Under the pieces are notes generated by a model, which saw only the letters and a program-made list of their open reading frames with translations, ran no database searches and had not been told where the DNA came from. The translations under genes were made by a program, and so were the position numbers. Of a stretch of 64,000 nucleotides of DNA, positions 45,668 through 57,239 are shown piece by piece. The first letter of the stretch is position 1. Each line of letters starts with the position of its first letter. Origin of the DNA: Amphirosellinia nigrospora (lineage: Eukaryota > Ascomycota > Sordariomycetes > Xylariales > Xylariaceae); the NCBI GenBank assembly GCA_004123355.1, contig SCHM01000003.1, forward strand, positions 8,344,009 through 8,408,008. The letters are read 5' to 3'.

Positions 45668-47134
45668 TTAGGTACCTGCTGTGCCAGCACGTCCTGGCTC
45701 GGTCCCTTCGGCTCGATCGACACTACACATGAACCAATCGCACATGGTACGATAGAATGTTTTTTTAATCCACCTTTTAACAGCTTTTAAGGAGCTAAGC
45801 AGAGTATGTAGTTGGAGGTCTGTAGCTGTTGAACCAATTCGTAACGGACCACGAAGCGTGATGCAATTGCCCTCGTCGCATGCAAAATAGACATCCCAAT
45901 CATGACCCGTCGCGACAATCAGAGGGACCGAACCAAGCTTGGGCTGTTTTGAGTCGCGTGTTTTAGTTTGCTGAAGACGGACAGCGCGGAGTTGGTACAT
46001 GCGTTGATGCCATGCTGCGACCCAGATCGCGAGCTGCAACAAGGGATCTCGTGATGACGAAATCGTTTTGGTCTCGATGGATAGAGCAATGAGGCTCTCT
46101 GATACGGCCGGATATGCGGTCTGGTTGACATGAGCTGGCGCTCCATCCCACACTAGTAGTATCAGCTCAAGAATGGTTTTCTTCAAGGGTGCGTCCTTTA
46201 TAACGTCGACTACAACCACATAGTCGACCTTCTTAGTGTCGCTGTTAGGGTATGTCGGAGTGAAATCGGGTTGGCTGGCAGTTTGCCCAGTGCTGATACT
46301 TTCTTCTGACGCAGACCAGGCTAATACTGAGCCTGCATCACTGCCCGTAAACAGTCTTCCTAGTCGCGGGATCGAATCACGAGCAATCGTGGCAGACATT
46401 ACGGGCTCAACACGAACCGATGGTGTCCAGCTACACTGCTCTTCAGAGGCAGAGTAGGACTCGGACTCGGACTCGACCTCGGAGTCCGACTCAAACGCTA
46501 ACTCAAGAAGCGGCATATGTACCCTATGATTCCCCGCACTCGTGTCGCTGGTACTTCGTCGAGGCTACGGCTTGGTGACGTATACGGCGTATCCTAGGAA
46601 GTAACGCGTCCGCAGCTGCGGTCTTCGTAGCGGCGTTCGAGCCTGTCGAAGGTGCGGAGCTGTCGAGTAGTTGGTGGCGCGGTTCGCCAATGAGTCGAAG
46701 CTGCTTATACAAGGCTTGGATGTCGGCGGGCAATGTGTCTGACTCGTCGTCTTCGAGTCCGTCGATTCGCACAGGCTTTTCCAGCCTTTGAAGGTCAAGC
46801 CTGCCTTTGATCGGACTTGTCGACCTCGATCGGCGTTTCGGTGCGCGCTCTCTTAGCCCTTTGACGGTAAGGGAGGGAAGACCGGCGGCATCTTAGGAGT
46901 CTCGTTGGCGGGTTGGATCGCCGTGTCTACGTCAACGTCTTCGGTAAATGCGTCTCCAGTGCGCTTGCCTCCTCTGACGTCTAGACTGCTCATCGTCAGG
47001 GATGGGGTATGTGGCGCATCGTACGGATAAGTAAGGTCAATAATATTGTGGCTATCTTTCCGAAGACGCCGACGTTTTGCGTTGGGTTCTGATCCTAAAG
47101 AATCGATCCAATCTTGAACGTAGGAATGGGACAT
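45668..47134 (-). CDS. PD-(D/E)XK nuclease-like fungal protein
   Basis: This resembles the fungal PD-(D/E)XK nuclease-like family, whose cellular function is unknown. The start is taken at ATG 47,134 (MSHSYVQDWIDSL then a basic KRRRLRK patch). The N-terminal half is low-complexity and Ser/Pro/Arg rich (RSRSTSPIKGR) and leads to LPADIQALYKQLRLIGE. The core reads HRVHMPLLELAFES, an acidic-serine run, VRVEPVMSATIARDSIP, KVDYVVVVDV and LIALSIETKT (the E-x-K of the fold). DPLLQLAIWVAAWHQRM follows, then VATGHDWDVYFACDEG, GPLRIGSTATDLQLHTLL and the C-terminal RTMCDWF. The frame shifts by one base in the C/G run at about 46,531-46,537, joining the N-terminal half to HRVH, and again near 46,860. No intron is needed. 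Confidence 0.75.
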
Positions 47135-47182
47135 GGCGGATGTTGATTGCGGGTTGTGGGTATCGCATACCTCCAACACATG

Positions 47183-47206
47183 TGGTGTGGTGTGGTGTGG
47201 TGTGGC
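47183..47206. repeat. GTGTG pentanucleotide microsatellite
   Basis: About four to five tandem units of gtgtg/tggtg lie just upstream of the PD-(D/E)XK gene start, in its likely promoter or 5' untranslated region. Confidence 0.7.
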
Positions 47207-47334
47207 AGATAGTGGGATGCGGAGAAGTACGTGTTGGCTAGGCAATATACAAACAAGGTTGGGGCTAACCAGTATTCCTGTCAGATTTAGTGATATGTGT
47301 ATTGATTTATTTGTATATCGTTGCCAAGCTTAAT

Positions 47335-47923
47335 TAAGGCATTTCTAGTATAGGGTATTTAACGGGAGCACTAGCCACTAGTTAAGCCCCGGCGTACTGC
47401 TATATATATTAAGTAAGCAACCTAGTAATTTATTTAATAATATATAACGTACCACACAACCATTTTGGCCACATAACCATCCTGGCCACCTTTTAGCACC
47501 TTTGTACGAATAATTAAAATAATTTAACTATAACATAAAAATCAATTAAATTTAATTAGAATTGCTTTTGTTAAATGTTTTTATTTTATTTTAATATATA
47601 CGCGTATTATATTTAAGCTTGCTATAAATCCTATAGCATTATTTATTTATAATATTTTTTTATATAATAATTATCCGACCGTATTTTATTATTTATTTAG
47701 CTTTTAATAGCTTTTTTAGTTTTTTAATTTTATTTTTTTATATAGTAAATATTTTTTTAATTTAAATCTATTTATTTTTATATAATAATATTAGCTTAGT
47801 TTATAATTTACTTTTTAAAATTTAGCTATTTTAAATTAAAATAGTATAATTTAATATTTTAATATATTTATTTTTTTACGATTAAATTAATTATATTTAA
47901 AATAGCTATAAAAAAGTTATTTT
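47335..47923. other. Transition into the AT-rich subtelomere
   Basis: Composition drops from normal to strongly AT-rich around 47,500. The last GC-containing patch, near 47,450-47,505, has a repeated ggccac (ttttggccacataaccatcctggccacc). No gene is seen. Confidence 0.5.
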
Positions 47924-48219
47924 AGTTACGCTTTACATACTTGAAAAAATAAAGCTCCAATATATATAGTATATTATATATAAAATCTATAGATAAAATA
48001 GGAAAAAAAAAAGGTTTAAGTTTATAATATAAGCAGCTGCTTAAATATTCGCGTGGGGTAGCTGTATTTATTGCTAGTGCTTGTTTTTATTTACTACAAC
48101 TATATTTATTGCAAATAATAGTTATATATTTATTATAAGTAGTAGTTATTATAAATAAAAATTACGGGTACTATAGTTAATAATAGGGCATAGCTACTAA
48201 AGCTTGTAGATCTATAACT
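47924..48219 (-). repeat. Long terminal repeat (3' LTR of the Ty3/gypsy element)
   Basis: This begins agttacgc and ends tataact on the plus strand. It shares with 54,395-54,686 the blocks gtttataatataagcagct and aaaaattacgggtactatag, and the tail aatagggcata..actaaagctt. Differences are mainly C/T and G/A. Confidence 0.8.
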
Positions 48220-51200
48220 ATTTTTTTTTCGAAAAAAAAAATAATTTAACCAGGGTTAAAGTTATAACTGCTTTCTAGCGAAAAAAAAAATCGTTTCGGG
48301 TTTTTATTAATATAAGTTTTTATAAAGCTTTTATACCGTTAAGTTATTATACTAGTTTTTTTATACGTTATTTAAAGTTTTTTTATTTAATAGTATTTAT
48401 ATTTACGCGTTTTTTTTTGTATTATTTTTTCTTTTTATACTATAGCCTTATTATTATCTAAATATAGCGCGTTAAAGTTATTATTTTGCGCCGCATTTAG
48501 CTATATTTATAATTTTACTAAAAGTCCGGCTAAATTAAAGTTTTTATCGTAAAAGTTTTTTAGTGCTTTTATATTGTTTTTAAAGTTTTTTATAAAATTA
48601 CGTATTATCGGAATTTTAACTTTTTTAGTTTATTTAATATTATAATTTCCGATAGTAAAGTTAAAAATTTATACTTTTTTAATTATAAATTCTTTTTTGC
48701 TTTTAAGCTTTACTATTTTTTTTTTAGGTTTTTTATTTTTTAATTTAATAATAAATTATTAAAGTACTTTTATAATCGGTTTATATAATAACGATTTAAT
48801 ATTTTTTAAGTTATAAAAACGTTTAGTATAAAATATTTCTGTTTTTTTATATATTTTAAATTTTTATTATATTATAAAAAAGTTTAGCTTATTTAATAAA
48901 CGATTTATTTTTAAAACTGTTTTTTTTTTAAAATTAATATATAATTTTTTACGTTAAAATTAAGTTTATAACTTTTATTAGTTTAATTAATTATATATTC
49001 TTAAGTATACTATAGGTTTTTTTTAGCTAATTTAATAAATTATGCTATTTTTTTTATTTTTTTTTATATTTGTTTAAATTGTTTTTTTTTTTAAAAAACT
49101 TTTATAGCTTTTTATTTGCGGTCCGATTTTTTTAGTTAAAATTAAATAATATTAAAAAATTTATTTTAACTTTATAAAGCAATAACTTTATTAAAGCGTA
49201 AAAAATTAATGCTTAAACGTAATTTATAATAAATATACGTTTAAACTAATTATTTTAATAGTAATTTATATATAGTTATAACTTTTAATTAATATATTTA
49301 TTTATAATTTTTATTTATTTATAGTTTTATAGTATTTTATAGTAGCTAGCGTATATTTTATACTTATTAGTTTATATAATTTATTTATAAAAGCAAAAAT
49401 AAACTAAAATTTACGGTTTAATATTATAGTTATAAATACTCCGAAAATTTAAAAAAGTTTTTTATAATATATTTTAGTAGCGTTTTTATAGTTATTTCTA
49501 TAATATAAAATATAATTTATACTTGTTTGCTTAAATAGTTTATTATAACTAATATATTATTATATTTATATTTATTTTTAAATATTTATTTAAAATTAAT
49601 AACGAAATAGCGCTATATATATTTAAATATTAAAAAAAATATAAGTTTATTAAAAGTTTTATTTTTAAATATTTTAATAAGTTTATATTTTATATAGTTT
49701 GCTATATAATAATTATAATTTTTATTTAACCTAAGCTATTAATAACATTTAGTAATAAATTTACGCGTTTTATTTTTGCTAAAATATATAATAAATATTT
49801 TATAGTACGTTTTTTTAATAAAGTATATTTTTAAGTATAAAAAATTAAAAATAATTAAACGTTTATAAAATATAGTTAATTTATTTTCTAGTTTTTATAG
49901 ATTTTTTAGCTTGTTATTTTTTGTTTATTAATAGTAAATTTTTATACTTATGTTTTTACGGTTTTTTTTAAAAATCTGCTTAATTAATTATAATTTTATA
50001 AAAACGTTTAGTTCGTTATATATTTTAATAAAACTTATTTAATATAATTTTATTTATATAAAAATTAATTATATTATATTATTAACTAGCTAAAATATTA
50101 TAAAATAGCGTTATATTTTTTTTTAGCTTTTTATATCGTTAGGTTTTTTTATTTTTATAATAAAACATTAGCTAATATATTATTTTTTTAAAATAATATA
50201 ATATTAAAAAGTTATATTTTAAAAAAAATTAATTTATCCGGCTTATTTTAAATTAAAATATTATTTTTCGCTAAAAAACTTTAATATTTAATTATTAGTA
50301 AATATTAAAAAAAGTTTATTATAGCCGCTAATTAACTCGGGTTTTTATTTTTTAAAATATAATATAACTACTAGTAATTTTTTATTATAAATATTATAAT
50401 TTAATTTAATATTATAAAATATTTTTAAAAAATACGCTATAAAATACTAGGTTTTATTATATAGTTATAATAATACGCTAAAATTAATACTATTAAAAAA
50501 TCAGTTTTAATTTTCGTTAATAAGTTATAATTAAAATATTTTAATAAAAAAATATATTAAAGCTTTTTTAAATTAATAAAATAATTTTTTATATTTTTTA
50601 GTTTATATAAAAAGTATGCTTTTTTATATTAATTAGTTTAAAAGCGCAATAATATAACTTTAAATATTAATAAAGTTTTAATAAAAGTTATAAAATCCTA
50701 AAAAAAATTATACGCTTTTAACTAATATAAAAGTTTTTTATTTTAATATAGCGTTAATTTTAGCAAAGTTTATTTAGATTTTTTTAGTATTAATAATATA
50801 ACTTAAAAATTTAGTTTTTATAATATAAAATTCGGACTTTTTTAAATTAATTTATAATCTAGCTTAAATTAATCGCTTTAATACGTAATATATATAAATA
50901 ATATATTTTTTTATTATTTCCGAATAAATAATAATATTATTAGCGTAAATATTATAAAAATCGTTTAAAAAATTAAATAATATATTATTAATATATTGCT
51001 AAAATATTAAAAGTTTATTAATAAAACTAAATAATAATACTAATAATTAATACGTATTATATTTTATATAAAACGTTATATAATTTTTGTTTTAAATAAT
51101 ATATAAATATAGTTAAATATTTATTATATATTAAATCGGGTAAAAATTTTCGCTTTATTAATACGGGCTAAAGTTTTTTTAATAAAAAAAGCAAATATTA

Positions 51201-54200
51201 GTTTTTTTTTATAATTTTATTTAGCTTATAATAATTTACGCAAAAATAAAACTTACTACTTATTTTTTTTAAATAAAATAAATATATTATATAAAATATT
51301 ATTAAATTTAATAAAACTTTTACGTAAGTTTTTAATTAAAAATTTTTATATAGCTTTTAACTCGTTAAATAATATTTTATATAAAAAACTATAGTTTAAA
51401 TTAGCTTTAAACTTATTTTTAAAAAACTTTATTTTATAGTTTATTTATAAATAATATAATAAAAATATTTAAAATTAATTTAGCTAAAAACGCGTATTAA
51501 GTTTTAGTATTTTTTAAAGATTATTTTTTACGTTTTTTATTTTAACTTTTTACTTTTTTTTTCCGGGAAATTGTTTTTATTTTTTTTAATTTTTTAATTA
51601 TTTTATTAATTTTATTAATACTAATAATATAAACGTTTTTTATTCGGTTTTTTTTTATTATTATATTAAAAATAATTATATTTAAGCTAGATATTTTAAT
51701 TATTAGTTTTTTTTATATTAGCTAATACTATTTTGTTTTATATAGTAAAAATTTTTTTATTAAACTTTTAAATAAAAATTAAAATTATATTTTTTGCAAA
51801 AAAGCATAGCTTACGTTTTTTAAAAATAAGTTTTAGTAAAAACTAATTAAATATTACGCGTTTTATTTTATTAAAGTTTTTTTATACCGGATTACTACGC
51901 TTTAAAATAAATATTTTTAGTTTTTTATTCTTTAAATATTATTATTTTTTTTTATTATTATTAACGTTATATTTTTTAATTTTAAAATTATAGTTTTATT
52001 AATTAGCGTTAAATTAATAAACTAAATATTATAACTATATATTTATTTTATTTATTATTAAATAATATTTTATATTATAATTAAAAAATAGCTAAAATAA
52101 AAATATTAAACAGTTTTATTAATAATCTAGTAAAATATTATAATATTTAAACTATAGCTTATTTAAAATAATATTATAAATTAAATTAATAATAATTATA
52201 AATTTGTTTTTAAAAGTTTTTTATATATTTTTAATAATAATAAAAAAGCCCGATTAATATTTTTTTTATTTTTATTATTATATTTTATAACTTTTTTAGC
52301 AAAAAAGTTTATAATAATAATAAAATTAAATAGTTTAATAATTTTTTTTACAAATTATTAGTTTACGCTTATATATATTTATTTTTATATTTCCGAAAAA
52401 ATTATTTATAATTAAAAAAAATCTATTACTATATAAAATATAAATATATAAAAAAGTTTTCCGCTTAAGTACTTTTTTATTAAATTTATTTTATAATTAA
52501 TAATATTTTTTAAAAATATTTTTTTTAAAAAAAAAGCTATTTTTTTTAAAGTTATTTTTTTTTTTTATATTTATTATAAGTTTATTTTTTTATATATTAG
52601 CTAGTTTAATATTTATATATTATATATAGCTAAAATAATAATAACCCGAGCTTTTTTATTTATTAAAGTTTAATTTTTTAAAAAGTATTTTTTCGAAATA
52701 TATTTTTATTAATAATTAAAATTTACTATTAAAAATTAATTATTATATTTTATCGGCGTTAAACTTAAACAATTAAATAAAATTGTTACTATTATTATTA
52801 TTTAGTTTTAAAATAAAACGAAAAATTATTTAAATAAAAGCAAAAAAAAAAAAATAAAAATTATAGCAAATTTTTACGTTTTTTTTTTATAAATTTTATT
52901 TCGCTTATAATCGGTTATTATTAAATAATAAACTATTTAAAAATAATATTTCGTATAAATATTAAAATTAACGCTTTTTTTTAAATATTTTAATATAGCT
53001 TTAATTATTAATTATAAGAATAGCTTATTTTTAAACTTTTTTTTTATTTAGTTTTATTAAATTTAATTTTATTAGCTAAATAAACAAAAATAGTTCGAAA
53101 CTCTAGAAATTTAGCTAATATATACTAATTAAAACTAAAAATTAAAAATTAACTTTAGCTTTTTTATTATAGTTAACGTTAATATAAATTTTTTTAAAAT
53201 ATTTTAAAATAACTTTTAAATTAATAAATATATTAAAATAATCGGATAAAAAATAAAAAAAAAAATCGTTAGCTATATAGCTTTTAATATAAGTTTTAAT
53301 ATTAGCTATTTTAGCTATATTATTATAAAACTAATTAATATTAAATTTAAAGCGATTTTATATAGTTTAAATTTATATTTTAAACTTAAGTTTATTTTTA
53401 ATTATATTATTATAAAAAATAAATATTAATATTTTAGCTATATATTAACTATTTTTTTTATTATTTAATAAAATAAAAATTATTTTATAATAACTTAGCA
53501 AATTAACTATTTATTAGTTTAAAATATTTAAATTATTTTAAACATAGTTATATTATTTAGTTATTTTTTATAGTTTATTTAATAATCGATTAATAGTTTA
53601 TTAATTAGCTTATTATTAGCTAAAATTATTTTTAGTTATAAATTAAAAAATATTAATAGTATATATTAACGTAATATATATTTCGTTATAAAAAATAGCA
53701 ATTTTACTTTATTTTTTTGCTTAATTAAATAAAACTTTGTTTTATTTATTTAATTTTTTAGCAAACATATATAAATTAATAATTAAATAATAATAAACTA
53801 TTATTAAAAAAACGTATATTTTTTTTTTTAAAAAATAACAATAAAATTTTTATATATATTATTATATTAGTTTAATCTATATTATATTCGAAATTAAGCT
53901 AAATTATTTTACTATACTATATTATTAGTTTAAAATAAAAACTAAGCTTAGTTTTTTTTATTTATAATTTTACGTAGTTATTAGTTAAATATTAAACTAT
54001 ATAATTAAAACTAATAATATTTATATCGAATTTTTATTTTTTAAATATATAATTATTAATAATATTATAAAACTACTATATTAAATTAATTAAAAATAAT
54101 TAGTTTTCGCGGCTTATTATTATAATTTTTATATAGTTTAAAAAGCTAAAATAAATATATTTTTTTATTATTTGCTAAAGTTTTATTATAAAAAACTTAT

Positions 54201-54394
54201 TATTTCGAATATTCGAAGCAAATAAGTCCGAAATATTAACAAAAGCTTTAATATATATAGCCGCACGCGTTTATTATTTTAATTCTTTTTTAAAAAATAT
54301 TTTAATATTTTTAAATTAAATTAATCGTTTAGTTTAGTTAAAAAATATTATAAAACAGTTTTAATATTTATAATATTTTAAATAATTTATAAAT

Positions 54395-54686
54395 AGTTAT
54401 ACTTTATATACTTAAAAAAACAAAGCTTTAATATATATATATATTATATAAAATTTATAAATAAAGTAAAAAAAAAAAAAGTTTAAATTTATAATATAAG
54501 CAGCTACTTAAATACTTACGTAGGGCAGCTGCATTTATTACTAATGCTTGCTTTTATTCATTACAACTACATTCACTACAAATAGCAGTCACGCATTCAT
54601 TACAAGTAGTAATTATTACAAGTAAAAATTACGGGTACTATAGCTAGTAATAGGGCATAACCACTAAAGCTTATAAATCCGTAACT
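54395..54686 (-). repeat. Long terminal repeat (5' LTR of the Ty3/gypsy element)
   Basis: This copy begins agttatac and ends gtaact on the plus strand. It keeps more GC in its middle (ttcattacaactacattcac) than the other copy. The two LTRs differ mostly by transitions. Confidence 0.8.
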
Positions 54687-54691
54687 ATTTT

Positions 54692-57239
54692 AATATTATA
54701 TAACTTTATATTTAATATATTAAGCTTATAATTTAGTATTTTTTGCGTTATAAAGTATTTATAACTTTTAAATTTAAAGTTTATCGGATAATTTTAGGAG
54801 TATTTTAGTTAAATTTTTAAACAAAAATTATAAAATAATATATTTTAAATTATATAAAATAAAGCTAGCTTTTCGAAAGTTTTTTTTAATATTTTCTAAT
54901 ATTATTATAATATTATATATAATATAAAATAACGTAAAAAAATCTTCTTTTTTAATATAAATAATATAAACCTAGGCTAATTTATTAATTTATTTATTAT
55001 ATAACTGTTTTAAAAAACTAAAATAACTAATATTTAAAAGCTAAAGTTTATACAATAAATAAATAAATATATAAAAAAAATAATTTTATATTTTTTAGCG
55101 TACGATTTAAATTCGATAAAATAATAACTTTTATAGCTATTTAAAATTAAAAAGCAATAAAAACTTTTTATATAATACGTTATATAATAATCGAAATATT
55201 TAATTTAATTTAAACTTTTTTTATTTATAGTTTAATTGTTTTTCGTTATTTTAATTTTTTAATCGGTTAATAAATAGCTATTTTTATATTAAAATAATAA
55301 ATAGGTTAACCTAGCTAAATAATATATAATAAAATAAAATAGCTATATAATAAAATAACGTTAATAAGCTTTACTAAAGATAATATAATATTAAGTTTAT
55401 ATTAAATAATAAAAAAAAAAGCAAATATTAAATAAAGCTTTTGTTAAAAGTAGGAAATTTATTTAGTCCTTAGCTTTTTTATTTAATCTATAAGACTAGA
55501 CTTTATTTATTAGTAGAATAGGCTTTATTTTATAATAGGGACCTTTTGCAGGGGTCACCCCCCCTGTTAAAGTGTAGCAAATGCTGGCCTAAAAAAAAAC
55601 TATTATTACTTTTAATAACTTTAGTATTATATTTAAGCTAATATATAATATTAAAATATTTATTAATATAAATTTATTATTTTAATTTAATTATTTTTAT
55701 AGTAAAATTTATTTTTTAAAGATAACTATAAGGTTGTTTACCGGGTTAAGCTATAATAGCTATAGCTTTTTTTTTTTTTTTTTAATTTTAAATTTATTAT
55801 TTATTTAAAACTAATATTTTTAATTAAATTTTTAAAGTTTTTTAATTACTATTTTAATTTTTATTAGTTATTTTTATAACTATAGCTTTTTTATTTTATT
55901 AAATATTAAAAGCTAATATAACTACGGTTTAATTAATATTATAAAATAGTTTTTATTTCGAAAAAATTATTATTTTTTTTAAAATTAAATTAATTATTAA
56001 AAATTAAACTAAAAAAAAAGATTTGTTAATAAAAAAGATTTTTATTATTTTATCCGGGAAATAAATAAGCAATAAAAATAATAAAATATATTTTAAAGGT
56101 TTTAAAAAAATTTAGTTTATAAGCAAAACGTTTAATTCGATTTTTAATTTTTTAAAAATTAATATATTATTAAAAAACTTTTTAAAAAATTTATTTAAAA
56201 AATAATAACTATAATATAGCTATAAATATATTTTATTTTTTTTTTAAATTTTATTAGCTTATGTTTTTAATTATAATATTATTAATTTTTAATAAAATAA
56301 AATCTATAGCTAATTTAATATTTTTACGTAAATATTTACGTATAAACGTAAGTTTTCGTATTTAATAATATTAATTTTTATTAATATATTATTAAGTTTA
56401 AAAAATTAAAACTAAATAGTTATTTATAAAGCAAAGATTTAATAAAATTTAAATAAATATTATTAAGATTTTATTATAAAAATAAAAATAAATTAATTTA
56501 ATTATTTTTAAAATATTTAAAGTTATAATATTAAATAATAATTTTTACGGTTTAGTTTTTTTGTTTAAAAAGATTATTTTTTTAAAAGTAATAAGTAATA
56601 ATTATAAAAAGCTTAATTTTTTATACTTTTTATAAACTTTTTTAAAAGTCCGAAATAAATTTACAATTTTAATCTAAAATAATATTAATAAATAATTTTT
56701 AATCGTTTAATAATAGTTATATAACTAATATAATTGTTTAATTTTTTATAATATATTTTTTATTGCTTAAAATAAATAAAGTTTTTTTTAAAGTAATATA
56801 TATTATAAGTATTAATATATTATAATAGTTATAATTTTTAATTTATTAAGGTATATTTACTAAAAAAGTTTTAAGCAAACTAATAATAAATTAAACGAAA
56901 TAGTTTTTATAAACTTAATATTTTTAAGGCGAATAAACTAATAGTTATTATAAGGTTTTTATAACTAGTAATATATATTTTATAATTATTATAATATTTA
57001 ATATAAGTTATTTTATATATTTTTAAATAAATAATATAAAGTTTTAATTTTTTAATATATATTATACGTTAAAATAATATTTATTATTATAAACTATTTA
57101 TATAAATTTATATATTTGTTTATTAAAATATATAGTTTATATTTATTTTTTTTATTTATATTATAAAGCAAATTTTTAATAATTATAAATAAATAGCTAA
57201 AGCGCGAAAATATTTTATTAATAACTTTATTGTTTTCTT
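54692..57239. other. AT-rich, RIP-like subtelomeric DNA
   Basis: No readable gene is present. One short GC island at 55,543-55,594 (gggaccttttgcaggggtca, then a C7 run and tgttaaagtgtagcaaatgc) interrupts otherwise AT-only sequence and may be the end of an unidentified element. Confidence 0.5.

Larger units (their letters stand above)
47924..54686 (-). mobile_element. RIP-degraded Ty3/gypsy LTR retrotransposon
   Basis: A 6.76-kb element lies between two diverged ~295-bp long terminal repeats. On the minus strand at 50,962-50,920 the conserved reverse transcriptase motif is still readable as DFYNIYANNIIIYSE, where a Ty3/gypsy element would have (V/L)YVDDILIYS. The two catalytic Asp codons have become Asn by G-to-A change, exactly as RIP predicts. 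A purine tract (cgaaaaaaaaat, minus strand) lies directly inside the LTR at 47,924-48,219, so that LTR is the 3' one and the 54,395-54,686 copy is the 5' one. Candidate 5-bp target duplications ATTTT flank the element (47,919-47,923 and 54,687-54,691), though in AT-rich DNA this is weak. No open frame remains; gag, protease, RNase H and integrase could not be read. Confidence 0.8.
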
